Assembly (NCBI RefSeq): GCF_047675955.1
Contig: NC_132928.1
Location: 45,502,889 to 45,566,888 of the forward strand
Source of the DNA: Chlorocebus sabaeus
Lineage: Eukaryota > Chordata > Mammalia > Primates > Cercopithecidae
DNA: 64,000 nucleotides
Direction of reading: 5' to 3'
Shown: positions 43,150 to 53,299 of the stretch, one piece after another
Numbering within the stretch: position 1 is the first letter of the stretch
Layout of the letters: every line of letters starts with the position of its first letter
Made by a program: the position numbers and the translations under genes
Notes under the pieces: model-generated
Seen by the model: only the letters and a program-made list of their open reading frames with translations
Told to the model about the DNA's origin: nothing
Database searches by the model: none

Positions 43150-43805
43150 GAAACGCAGGCACTAATCTCCTAAAGCTGTCCAACGTGTCCATCTCCTCCC
43201 CACTGCTTCATTTGTTTTGGCCATCTCCTTCCCAGGCCAGTACAAGAGCCTCCTTGCCAGCCTCCCTGCCTCTGGCTGTACCCTCTTTTATCCTCTTCAC
43301 AGAAATGTCAAAGTGATCTTTACTAAAGGCTAGTCCACATCTCACTCCCATGCTTCAAACTTCAAAGGTATCCTAGTGTCCTCAGGAAAAAGGCCAAACA
43401 GAATGAAAGGCACTGCAGTAGTCCCCGCCTACCTTTCCAGACTCATAACACACCACCATCATCACCCCTATTCGATGAACTGGTTGTAGTTCCTCTCTCT
43501 TGCCCCCAAGCCTCTGTTCCTGCAGCTGCCTCTGACCAGCGGACCCTTCTTATTCCCCTATCGCACCTGGACAACTCCTATAAAACCTCATGGTCTGGAT
43601 GTGGGGTTCCATGGGGTTTCATGGGATTCCGGGCAAACCTCCATCACAGTATATTCCATTCTGTATGGTTATTGTAATGGCTGTTTAATTGTCCATATCT
43701 CCCATTAGACTGTATATTCCTTGAATATTATGTTCATTTGTCTCTATGACATCTAGACATGACATAAAGTGGGTTCAAGGTAAATAATTTTTGCATGAAT
43801 AAATT
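43150..43805 (+). repeat. L2 LINE 3' region, sense, long
   Basis: AAAGTGATCTTTACTAAAGG, CACATCTCACTCCCATGCTT, CCCGCCTACCTTTCCAGACT and CATTAGACTGTATATTCCTT follow the L2 sense 3' end in order over about 650 bp, ending near GCATGAATAAA. Confidence 0.8.
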
Positions 43806-43984
43806 TGATAAGGAAACTAATCACTTTGATAAGATAACTAATCATCAAAGGAGTGTTGGGCTTACCCAAGGTCACTCAAGCTATTTATGACTCAGCTCAG
43901 GCTGGCATCTGCAGTATTTCTAGTTAAGACATTAGCTTTCTCTTCCTAACCAAGACACAAAAGCCTAGTTATGAAGTTTGTCTG

Positions 43985-44423
43985 TATAACAAAAGATAAA
44001 GGAGTTACTAGAGATGTGATGAGTTGAAAGAAAATATTTGCAATATATGTATATATATATATCAGGCAAAGGACTAAGAGCCATACTATCTAAAGAGCAC
44101 CTGTAAGTCAATAACAAAGATCACCAACCTTGGATAAAAATGAGGAAAGATAAACATCCAATTTGTAAATACGGAAGTAAACACTAAAATGATCCCCAAC
44201 TTCAGCAGCAAAGTAATAATAATTTTTTACCCATTAACTTACTAAAAATTAGAAAGACTGATAAAATCCAGAGCTGGTGAAGATAAGGGAAAATGGCCTT
44301 TATTTTTTACACTAGAGATAGAACTGTAAACTGAAAAACCTTCTCATGTGAGTGTGAAAGCCATAGCCATTTTCATTACTCATCACATTTTAAAAATATG
44401 CCTTCTCCAATTCCCAGTATGTT
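43985..44423 (+). repeat. Old L1M ORF2/3' region, sense, part 1
   Basis: GAAAATATTTGCAATATATG, GGCAAAGGACTAAGAGCCAT and GTAAGTCAATAACAAAGATC follow L1 ORF2 in sense. It is the first of five pieces of one L1 (43985-46515) broken by later insertions. Confidence 0.75.
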
Positions 44424-44932
44424 AGTTTCTGTGACTGCTATAACAAATGATTACCAATTTGGTGGCTTAAAACAATACAAGTATATTGTGTTATAGTTCT
44501 GTAGTTCAGAAGAATGAAATGAGTCTTCTTGAGCTAAAATCAAGGTGTTGGCAGGGTTACGTTCTTTTCTGGAGTCTTTAGGGGAGAACTTGTTTCCTTG
44601 TCCTTTCTAGCACCTACAGGCTGCACACATTTTTTGGCTCATGGCCCCTTCTTCCATCTTCAAAGCCAGCAACACCAGGCCTAGTCCTTCTCACTGTTCC
44701 ATCTCCCTGGTTCTGTCTTTTCATTCCCTTTTCTACCTTTAAGGATGCTTATGATTCCACTGGGCCCACTTGGATAATCCAGGATAGTTTTCCTATTGTA
44801 AGGTCAGCTGAATAGGAGACTCCATTCCATCTGCAATGTTGATTTCCCTTTGCCATGCAACCTACCATACTCACAGGTCCCAGGGATTAGGATGTAAACA
44901 TTCTGGGGGAGGGGCATTTGTCTACCTATTAC
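44424..44932 (-). repeat. MLT1 LTR, antisense, inside L1
   Basis: GACTGCTATAACAAATGATT, GGTGGCTTAAAACAATACAA and AAAATCAAGGTGTTGGCAGG, then TTTTTTGGCTCATGGCCCCT, are reversed MLT1A/B landmarks. About 510 bp. Confidence 0.85.
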
Positions 44933-45111
44933 ACCCAGCAATTCCAGCTGTAGGAATATATTCTACAGAAATAGACACATGTACCCAAAAATGTATGTCC
45001 AAATATTTTTTATTGCAGTAGTGTTCCCAATAGAAAAGAAAATGAAAAGAAAGAAAAAAGAAAAGAAATTTTAAAATTATTCATTAAAAGTGGAATAATT
45101 ACATAATCCTG
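44933..45111 (+). repeat. Old L1M, sense, part 2
   Basis: CCCAGCAATTCCAGCTGTAG, GACACATGTACCCAAAAATG and AAATATTTTTTATTGCAGTA continue L1 ORF2 directly after the MLT1. Confidence 0.8.
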
Positions 45112-45611
45112 TGTGAGGGTTAATTTTGTGTATCAACATGAATAGGTGAAAGGGTGTCCAGATATTTGGTCAAACATTATTCTGAGTGTTTCTGTGAGGC
45201 TATTACTGGATGAGATTAAAATTTACATTGGTAGAAGGAATAAAACCAATTGTTTCCCATAATGTCAGTGGGCCTCATTCAATCAGTCGAAGGTCTGAAT
45301 AGAGCAAAGCGTCTGACCCTCTCCTGAGTAAGATAATTTTTCCTGCAGGATAGCCTTCAAACTGGGACATAAGCTTTCTTCCTGCCTTCAAACTCAAATG
45401 GAAACATTGGCTCTTCCTGGTCCCAAGCCTGCTGACCTTCACACTGGAACTACACCCATTGGCTCTCCTACCATTGGGTTTCTAGCTTGCAACTCACTCT
45501 GCAGCTCTTGGGACTTGCCAGTCTCCATAACTGCTAAGTCATTTCCTTAGAGTAAATCTCTTTATATATATCCTATCGGTCCTGTGTCTCTGAAGAATCG
45601 TGAATAATACA
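45112..45611 (+). repeat. MLT2-like ERVL LTR, sense, inside L1
   Basis: It starts TGTGAGGGTTAATTTTGTGT and ends GTGAATAATACA, with CAGTGGGCCTCATTCAATCA and TCTTTATATATATCCTATCG inside. The flanking pentamers TCCTG and TCCTA form a target duplication with one mismatch. Confidence 0.9.
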
Positions 45612-45644
45612 TCCTATTTCTTTAAAAGATGCAGCCATAAGAAA
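45612..45644 (+). repeat. Old L1M, sense, part 3
   Basis: AAAAGATGCAGCCATAAGAA corresponds to L1 ORF2 TATGCAGCCATAAAAAAGAA, bridging the ERVL LTR and the Alu remnant. Confidence 0.7.
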
Positions 45645-45775
45645 CAAGAAGGCAAAGTTTTCTTTCTTTCTTTTTTTTTTTTTTTTGAGACAGAGTCTCG
45701 CTTTGTCGCCCAGGCTGGAGTGCAGTGGCGTGATCTCGGCTCACTGCAAGCTCCGCAAGAAGGCAGGGCTTTCTT
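45645..45775 (-). mobile_element. 91-bp 5'-truncated Alu, antisense, with target duplication
   Basis: Only the 3' end of the right arm plus the tail is present (45665-45755): poly(T), GAGACAGAGTCTCGCTTTGT and GGCTCACTGCAAGCTCCG. About 20-bp flanks (CAAGAAGGCA then AAGTTTTCTT or GGGCTTTCTT) differ at three positions. The duplication shows the truncation occurred at insertion. Confidence 0.88.
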
Positions 45776-46055
45776 GTTTCATGTAGAATATACAAAAATT
45801 AATGTAGAAGGACCTTCATGGGATAGAGTTATATGAAAAGGGAAAATGTATAGTATGATCAATTTTGTATAAAATTAAAAGGGACACCCAAATATACACT
45901 CATCTCTATATATAAGTATAGAAAAGGGACTGAAAGCTGCATATTGAACTTATAATTGATTATCTCAGAGGCTGAGAGGACGGGGCTTGATGTTGAAAGG
46001 GTTTTTCACGTATACTTTAATTGTTTGGATCTCTTACAATGAGAAAGTATATATG
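45776..46055 (+). repeat. Old L1M 3' UTR, sense, part 4
   Basis: GTATAGTATGATCAATTTTG, TATATATAAGTATAGAAAAG and TTCACGTATACTTTAATTGT with ACAATGAGAAAGTATATATG follow the L1M 3' UTR. Confidence 0.75.
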
Positions 46056-46466
46056 TGATACAGTTTGGATCTGTGTCCCCACCCAAATCTCATGTTAAAT
46101 TGTAATCCCCAACGTTGGAGGTGGGGCCTCCAACATCATGGGGGCGGATCCTTCTTGAATGATTTGGCACCATCTCCTTGGTGCTATTCTTGTGATAGTG
46201 AGTTCTCACAAGATCTGGTTGTTTAAAAGTCTGTAGCACCTCTCTCTCTCTTGTTCCTGCTCCTGCCATGTAAGACATTATCTGCTCCCCCTTCACCTTC
46301 TGCCATGATTGTAAGTTTCCTGAGGCCTCTCTAGAAGCTGAGATGCCAGAATCATGCTTCCTGTACAGTCCGCAGAAACATGAGCCAATTAAACTTCCTT
46401 TCTTTATAAATTACCCAATCTCAGGTATTTCTCTATGGCAATGTGAGAATGGACTAATACAATATG
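46051..46466 (+). repeat. MST/THE1-type MaLR solo LTR with perfect target duplication
   Basis: The LTR (46056-46461) starts TGATACAGTTTGGATCTGTG and ends GAATGGACTAATACA. ATATG lies on both sides (46051-46055, 46462-46466). CCTTCTGCCATGATTGTAAG and CTTTCTTTATAAATTACCCA are MSTA/B landmarks. A local stem GTTGGAGG/CCTCCAAC (46114-46134) is not in the consensus I recall. Confidence 0.93.
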
Positions 46467-46515
46467 AATTATTTGTGTAATTTTTAAAAAACTAAAGTAA
46501 TCAAAAAACTCAAAA
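46467..46515 (+). repeat. Old L1M 3' terminus, part 5
   Basis: AATTATTTGTGTAATTTTTA with A-rich sequence after it looks like the L1M 3' end, resuming after the LTR. Confidence 0.5.
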
Positions 46516-46540
46516 AATCTATTCATCTGTGTGCAGGGGA

Positions 46541-47035
46541 ATTTTTCTAATTAACTAAATTTAGAAGAAACTGGTTTCAAATTTAGTTAATTAGAAAATT
46601 AATTAATTAACTAAATTTAGTTAATTTTCTAATTAACTAAATTTAAAAGAAACATTCAAAGCATGTCAACATATTAATTTATAAGAAAGTTTATAAAATT
46701 TATACTTTTATAAAATTATTATATATATTTATATTTTATATATTATATAATAAATATATATTATAAATATATATTTTTATATATAAATAAAATATATTTA
46801 TTTATATATTATATATAGCTTTCTTATAAATTTTATATATAAATATATAATATTTATATATAATTTATTTATATTTTTATATATTTAATATTTTATTTTA
46901 TTTTATAATTTTATTTATATATAATATAATATATAATTTTATTTATAACATATTTAATATAATATATAATTTAATATATAATAATATATAATATAAATAT
47001 TTTATATATATATATAATTTATAATAAGAAAGGTT
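46541..47035. repeat. A+T-only palindromic expansion
   Basis: About 490 bp with very few G or C. The left part contains CTAATTAACTAAATTTA and its inverse alternating at least four times. The middle is irregular ATATAT/TTTATA. TTATAAGAAAG (46680-46690) is inverted at CTTTCTTATAA (46819-46829). The edges resemble the 92-bp insert at 48927-49018. Confidence 0.9.
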
Positions 47036-47649
47036 CCTTTCTATTGACTGGAATACCCATGTCCACTCTCAAGGAAATATTTTTGTAATAAAAAATATGT
47101 AAGAAACCAAACTGGTAAACAGAAGGGGCTTGTTAAGTATGAAATCAGAGGACAGGATGTCAGCTGTCCTTGAGGGATGTTTTATTGTAGCTAAGGTTTT
47201 AACTCCAATGACTTATCCAATTGACCCAAACACTTGGGACCCTAGAAACAGCCTCTCATTCTGATAATGGCTGCCTCTCTCTGCCCTGAAGAGTCACTTG
47301 AGAATCACTGTGAACTCTCACTCTCCCACAGTCATTTTGTGACTCTACATTAGATCCACCTTTCCTATTTGCACAAAGCACTGTACCATACCCATTCTCT
47401 TCTTTAACAGATTCTATCAGATCATCTTCTATCTTTTCTGGTGATTCTAGTTTCCTAGCAGTGTACAGAAGATCAGTTGCGCCCCCCGAGTAAGCACCAG
47501 TATACATAGACTAGTAGGGTAACCTCAAAGGCATTTTCTGCTAAACAACTAAGTCCACTCATGGTTGGACTTTTCCTTAAGCCTTCCTAACCTTGTCCAT
47601 AAATCTACGACGTTCAACTTGCTTTGGGGAACTGAACTCCTGTTGACTA
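47036..47649. other. Unassigned sequence
   Basis: Nothing named. An 83-codon minus-strand frame (47256-47507) has no recognisable domain. Confidence 0.35.
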
Positions 47650-47810
47650 TACTGAATTATTTTCCTGACTGAGTGACTTTGGGTAATGCAATTAGTTTTT
47701 GCTCTGTCTGTTTCTTTTTATCTACAATAAGGAGGTCAGTGCAGTAAGATAGGAATCACACTCCATTTCTGCCACTTCACAGGACTGTTGAGAGATTAAA
47801 ACAAGAAAAC
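47650..47810 (+). repeat. MIR SINE fragment, sense
   Basis: CTGAGTGACTTTGGGTAATG, TTTTTATCTACAATAAGGAG and GACTGTTGAGAGATTAAAAC follow MIR. Confidence 0.55.
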
Positions 47811-47814
47811 ATGT

Positions 47815-48157
47815 ATCCATTCAGTAAATGTTTGCTGAGGTCCTTTACTCTGCCCAGCTCCATGGTTCTGAGAATACAAAAATGAATAAGACATAGTCTT
47901 TCATGCCTGTGTCATGAATAATTCAGCCTTACAGGAAAGATATACAAACAATCGCAACACAAAATAATAAATGCTAACATAGGGTGTTCTTCTAGAGGAG
48001 GAATTAAGAAAGGTTTGGGGAGTCAACTCTTGAGCAGAATCTTGGAAAAGGGCAGAGAAGAGGACAAGGTGGAGAAAGGTATTGAAGACCAAAGGAACAG
48101 CGTATGAAAAGGCGTGGATACAGGGAGAGGATTGCAAGAGTTTAATTGGATGTAGAA
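47815..48157 (-). repeat. L2 LINE, antisense, part 1 of 3
   Basis: CATTCAGTAAATGTTTGCTG, GAATACAAAAATGAATAAGA and GAGCAGAATCTTGGAAAAGG are the L2 3' region reversed. The element continues beyond the MLT1-like LTR and the later inserts, to about 49250. Confidence 0.65.
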
Positions 48158-48645
48158 TGTGGTGGATTAAAGATAGTCTTAAATTCTTTGACACTTCTCC
48201 CCAAGAGCTGGGTTTGTATTATTCTTCTTTGAGTCTAGATGGGCTCTGTGACTACATGGCCAATAGAATACAGCAGAAGTAACGCTGTGCCAGTTTTCAG
48301 ACCCAGGCCTTAAGAGACCTATATATTCCACTTTCTGTTTCTTGAAACACTTATTCTTGGAACCTAGCCACCATGCCGTGAGAAAGCCCAAAGAGCCTCA
48401 TGAAGAGGCCCCAGTGAAGAGGAGCTGAGACCCCCTGGCCAAATGCCCCGGGTGAACTCCCCACTGACAACCAGCACCATCTTGCCAGCTATGTGAGTGA
48501 GCTTCTTGAAAATGGGTCCTCGGTCATGTGAGTAAAAATGAGGGTTGTCCAAATGATACATTCATGAACAAAATAAATGGTGGTTGGTGTTTTTTAAGTC
48601 ACTAAGTTTTGCCTCAATAATAAGCAGTAAATAGATAACCGAAAC
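48158..48645 (+). repeat. MLT1-like MaLR LTR, sense
   Basis: It starts TGTGGTGGATTAAAGATAGT and ends TAGATAACCGAAACA. GACTACATGGCCAATAGAAT and AAGTCACTAAGTTTTG are internal landmarks. About 488 bp, inserted into the L2. Overlapping short frames are incidental. Confidence 0.7.
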
Positions 48646-48658
48646 ATGAAGATAAGAA

Positions 48659-48858
48659 AGAGGAGAGGGGCTGGGAGCAGTGCTCATGCCTGGAGTCCCA
48701 GCACTTTGGGAAGCTGGGGAGGGAGACTGGCTTGAGCTCAGGAGTTCGAAGCTCCAGTGAGCTGATTGCACCACCACACTCCAGCCTGGATGACAGAGTG
48801 AGACCCTGTCTCTAAAAAAATAAAAAAATAAAAAAATAAAAAAATAAATAGAGGAGAG
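48659..48858 (+). mobile_element. Internally deleted Alu: left-arm head fused in register to right-arm tail
   Basis: The element (48668-48849) is a single-arm length. It begins with the left-arm start GGCTGGGAGCAGTGCTCATG, passes through GAGCTCAGGAGTTCGAAGCT and ends with right-arm sequence AGTGAGCTGATTGCACCACC and CACTCCAGCCTGGATGACAG, then an (AAAAAAT)n tail. AGAGGAGAG flanks it on both sides. The switch point lies in a block present in both arms. Confidence 0.88.
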
Positions 48859-48906
48859 AATCAAGGATGACTCTCAAGTCTCCAGTTTTGATAATATGAT
48901 GGAGCT

Positions 48907-49038
48907 TCTTTTCTGAAATATTTATATATGTTTCTAGTTAACTACCTTGAAAAGAAACTGGTTTCAAAACTGCAATGTCAACATATGAATTTATAATAGA
49001 AAGGTTCCTTTTAAAAAATCTTTTCTGAAAGATTTATA
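48907..49038 (+). mobile_element. 92-bp A-tailed insert of unknown origin with 20-bp target duplication
   Basis: The insert (48927-49018) starts TATGTTTCTAGTTAACTACC and ends AGGTTCCTTTTAAAAAA. The flanks TCTTTTCTGAAATATTTATA (48907-48926) and TCTTTTCTGAAAGATTTATA (49019-49038) differ at one position. This is the layout of an L1-mobilised short RNA. The sequence matches no small RNA, SINE or snoRNA that I recognise. A related but expanded sequence lies at 46541-47040. Confidence 0.75.
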
Positions 49039-49250
49039 GAAGTGAATGAAGGACAGGAAGGGATCAAAGGGTAGTGATAATAAATTCAGTTTGGGACCTA
49101 TGGAGGTTGAAGGGCAATTGGCTATCCTGGTATAGACAGATGGTGTAGTTGAACCTATAGATCTGAAGCTGGAGAAAGAGAGATTTACAAATAATTATTG
49201 GTGGAGGGAGAATGCATGATCATGAATATGAACATCTATGGAGAATATAC
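49039..49250 (-). repeat. L2 LINE, antisense, continuation
   Basis: GATAATAAATTCAGTTTGGG, ATAGATCTGAAGCTGGAGAA and GAGATTTACAAATAATTATT continue the L2 reversed, following 48859-48906 (AGGATGACTCTCAAGTCTCC). Confidence 0.6.
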
Positions 49251-50139
49251 ACAGTAAGTGAGAAGAGGGCTGAAGGGAATAACCACAGCTAAGGGGTATG
49301 CAGAAGAAAAGTCTAAGATGAAGCCTAAAAAGAAGAGGCAGTAGGGAAGTGGGGCAGAGTTAACTCCTTCTGCTCCTATAAGCAGTGCTTCTAACCCCAA
49401 AGGAGAGGCTGCATGGAGCAACTCAGGTTCAATGCTTGACACTAGGCCTTGGCAAAGCCTCCATGTCAGGCAAGCCCTGGCTCTTTGTGCCCCGCTTTAT
49501 TGCTTACAGAGCAAAATAAGCTCAGGCTAGAGCTGGGAGTGTTACAACCAGCCAGCCAACCACATGAAGTCTTTCACTCTTCTTTCTAGCTATTCAGCCT
49601 TTGCTTACATGAGTGACAGGGCTTCTCTGTGTCCAGGAGCCTAGGGAGTCAGCCCTGACTGTGCCTCTGGGAAAAAGACAATGAACCAAGAAGTGAATTG
49701 GTGTTCTGCCTCTGGGCTAAACATGAAAAGAAGCCTCTTTTCCATTTTGTGTGAAGCTTTTCTTCTCAAAGCTGCACACCTAAACAGATGGGAAAGCAAT
49801 GGTTTGTTGATGCAGTGAAGCAGTAACTCTAGGAAAGAGTGGATGAATATTTCATGGGCACCAGTAGCAGTTAATAAATCATGAGGAGCAGCAGACGAGG
49901 AGGTCGTTCATTCCACCCTGGACAGTGGTTGCTCAGCTCTGCTCAAGTGGAACCTCCTTTTCTGGCATGTCCAATTTGTCCTGAGTACTGCAGGGAAGCT
50001 TGCATACCATTTCTATGGGGCTTGGTTTCTCAATTCAGTGTGTACAGAGGAAGGCTACTCTTCTATTTTTTAGCTATGGCCAACTAGATGAGGAGATAAA
50101 ATAGGAAAATTCAGAAAAAATTAACTTAGGAATTAGCAG
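49251..50139. other. Unassigned single-copy-looking sequence
   Basis: No named repeat; small frames without recognisable product. Confidence 0.35.
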
Positions 50140-50300
50140 ATTTGACTTCTGGCTCCAGCTCTGTTGATGGCTATGTGGCATTGGACAATGTACTTAACTT
50201 CTCTGAATAATAGTTTCCTATCTCGAAAGTAAAGGAATGAATGGATTTGTTTTCCTGAAGTGTCCTATCTTACCATTCTGTGAATCAATGTATTCATAGA
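50140..50300 (+). repeat. MIR SINE, sense
   Basis: GACTTCTGGCTCCAGCTCTG, GGACAATGTACTTAACTTCT and TCGAAAGTAAAGGAATGAAT fit MIR. Confidence 0.6.
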
Positions 50301-50699
50301 AAGGACAGTCAATGACTCATGATGTTTAGTCATCTTTTTCATAAGTAGTTATTGATAAAAGTTTCTGTGCCGTGTGTTTTATTCCTAGGGAGCATTGACA
50401 ACTCTTTTCCATGTCTAGGGACAAGGATGCACTTATGTCTAGTATTTAGGAAAGAAAAAAAGCAAAACAAAACATAGGCCTACTCAATAATTAGTTTTGG
50501 AACAAGCACAGACATCACAAGCACCATTTTGTCAGACTCAATATTTGGCATCTATTTATTTATCTATTCATAATTTAAAACTTTGTATCCAAAAGGAATT
50601 TTAGCTGATTATACTTGTAATGAAAATGGCAACAGTTGGTTACATAAACAGAAGTTTCAGCATTATCAAAATTATCAATTTTAATAGTAAAAATATACA
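50301..50699. other. Unassigned A+T-rich sequence
   Basis: Nothing named. Confidence 0.35.
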
Positions 50700-50805
50700 T
50701 CACCACTGAATGCTTACTGTGTGCTAAACACTATACTGGGCATTTATAAGCATTATTCTATTCCTCATTACTCACAAAATAGATATAATACACACGATTA
50801 AAAAA
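50700..50805 (-). repeat. MIR SINE fragment, antisense
   Basis: GCTTACTGTGTGCTAAACAC and CATTTATAAGCATTATTCTA fit the reversed MIR. Confidence 0.6.
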
Positions 50806-50809
50806 TGAG

Positions 50810-51047
50810 GGCTGGGCTCAGTGGCTCATGCCTATAATTCTAGTGCTTTGGGAGGCCCAAGCAGGAGGATCGCTTGAGGCCAGCAGTTCCAGACCATCCT
50901 AGGCAACATAGCAAGACCCTGTCTCTAAAGAATGGTGGCATGCACCTATCGTCCTAGCTACTTGGGAAGTGAGAGAATTGCTTGAGCCCAGGAGTTCAAG
51001 GCTGCAGTGATCTGTGACTGTGCCACTGCACTCCAGCCTGGGCAATA
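50810..51047 (+). mobile_element. AluJo-like, sense, with internal deletion
   Basis: GGCTGGGCTCAGTGGCTCAT, CAGGAGGATCGCTTGAGGCC and GCACTCCAGCCTGGGCAATA. The middle linker and the start of the right arm are shortened, and the tail is lost. Confidence 0.9.
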
Positions 51048-52399
51048 GGCTCTTTAAACTGGTTGTAACATCTTACTTGTTCCCTAATTTATTAAAGAAA
51101 GAAACACAATATTTGACGAGGTTCATTTTCTATTTTCTATTTGTATGCCAGTCATGATTTTACCTTTTTTTTTTTTTTTTAAGAAAAAAATCCTTTAACC
51201 ATCTATTATGCATAGATATTCAGAGAGAAAGAGAGAAACACAATGCAGGAAATAAGGTAAGGCCAGGGCATCCTCACCAGCCTTTTCCAGCCCTCTCCTG
51301 TGATGTGGTAGGGATGGCTTGTTGCTAATTAAGCTGATTGCCATCAGTGGCTTGGCCGCTCTGCTCTTTGGGCGGCCTTTTGTCTAATGCCTGCTCCTAC
51401 GCCTCTCACTGCTGCAGCTGCTTCCCAGAATCAATGAGCATTGCCTTCTACTCTGCAGGGTCTTTCCATGGCCTCCCAGAGCCCTGCTCTCTCCAACATC
51501 ACTAACAAGAATAGCAGAGACTAAAGGACAGAACTAACAGCTCTCTGGGCTATCCCTCTTCTTTTTCTCTAATTGCTTTTCAGATTTAAAGATAATGGCA
51601 CCCCGCATGGTGAGCACGGAACTGTGGACCATCACAGTGAAATTCCCATGATGAGGTTTCTCATATTGTGTGCCATAGAACATCAGTGTTCTGTGAATAA
51701 CCTGCAGGTGTGCTGTGAGTAAATGGAAAAATATTCTCAAGTCTTACAATAAATAATTATTTTATCATAATCATGAAAAATACCAAAGTAATTTTATTTC
51801 CTTTTCTTTCAAGATCAAATGATTTTACTTTGTTTTTATCATATATTACTTTGGGGGTTTTTGTTGTCCTAACAAAATAGTGTTTAGGGAAACATTTTAT
51901 AAGTCTGTGCGTAAAATATCATCAGTTTCTGTTTTGTGATATCAAAACTCTAAGAAATTCTTTTTATAGCCCAGGAGATGCCTTACCAAGTAATTCAGAA
52001 AGAAGGGAGAGTTGAGGACTTCTGAGGAGATGGAGACCTTCTCGGCAGCACAAAATTCGGACATTGTTCTCTCCTCTAGGTTTGAAGCCATGAAACATTC
52101 CTGTCCCCTCCTCTACCACAGGGCAGGCTAGAGAGGGAGATGCCATGTGCCAGTTAACAGGAGGCATAGCACAGACAAGTGCTTTAACAAGAGAGACATG
52201 ATGCTCAAATCACATCTTCAAAGTGGTTGAGCACAGTTGTTGAAGACGCTATTTTCAAAGTCAGGGCTTTCAACAAACAGAAAGACAGAATTAACTACAG
52301 TTGGCATTAAAATCCTGAAGCAGAGAACGACCATTCTCAATGACCAGCTTAAGAAACAGAAAAGAATACACAAAAGGGATTGAATGTTAAATGATGATG
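51048..52399. other. Unassigned, with a 16-T run
   Basis: A 16-T run lies at 51165-51180 with no recognisable retroposon. 51590-51760 (GTGTGCCATAGAACATCAGT, GCAGGTGTGCTGTGAGTAAA) is vaguely like an old hAT element but too uncertain to name. Confidence 0.35.
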
Positions 52400-53290
52400 A
52401 TCTTTAAGAACCTAGACTTATTCCTCTTCTCTGTGTACCTTGTGTACTTTCTCTATGATCTTCATTCACTCCTGTAATATGAGCCACCTTCTCTGTGGAA
52501 CTGAACCTCAGTTCCCATCTCCAGCCTCTGTTTCTTGCCTGAGCTCCCAACCCTCATATGTGTGGATGTCTTGCAGACATAAATATTTTTACCTCATCCT
52601 CCTGCCTCACCCCAAAAATCAGCTTTTCCCCTTATATTCTTTGTCTTGAGGAATGTCACTATCATTGACTAAAAACACGAGGTCATTCTCAGATATTCCT
52701 GTTCACACCCACATTCAATCATTTGCTAAATCAAGTCTACCTCGAAATTATGTCTGTAACGTTTCCCTTTCTCTTTACCCTCACTTGCCATTATAGCAGA
52801 TCAGAGCCTCATAATCTCTTTCTTGGTTCCTGAAAACTCATTTTAACTGGCCTCCCTGCTTGCTATAAAACTGCCTTTAAGTTAGTTCTCACAATGGCAG
52901 ATTGACAGTGAATATTTGATACTGATATTCTCCTACTCAGAAATCCTCCTGTGACTTTCTGCCGCCTTTAAGATTTATGAGCTAAGCCAAGTTTAGGAGT
53001 TTAACCTCACATTTTACTAAGTTCCCTTCCTATCATAAACTATACTCTAGTCATACCAAATTCCCTGCAGAAATATGACATAACCTCCATCTGCCTGCAG
53101 CCCCCTGTTGTGCTACTTTCTCTGCCTCCCAAACCTCCTTATCCACTTAGCTAACTCCTTCCTCCAGGAAGCCTTCCTGGAACTTCCCAGTCAGCTCTAA
53201 GTGCCCGTCTCATGCATTCTTGTGACTCTCTATGGCCCAAGCTATCAAAGCCCTTCACACACTCTACCAGCATTGTCCATATAGAGAACA
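52400..53290 (+). repeat. L2 LINE, sense, long fragment
   Basis: GGATGTCTTGCAGACATAAA, ACTGGCCTCCCTGCTTGCTA and CTCCTTCCTCCAGGAAGCCT, in the order expected for the L2 3' portion. About 890 bp, no open frame. Confidence 0.75.
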
Positions 53291-53299
53291 AGCATTTAA

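Noticed and set aside
46114..46134. Hairpin GTTGGAGG/CCTCCAAC in the MST-type LTR
   Set aside because: Eight base pairs within an LTR; more likely a local duplication in the LTR than a functional structure.
51590..51760. Possible hAT-type transposon
   Set aside because: Only a vague resemblance; no inverted ends or 8-bp duplication seen.
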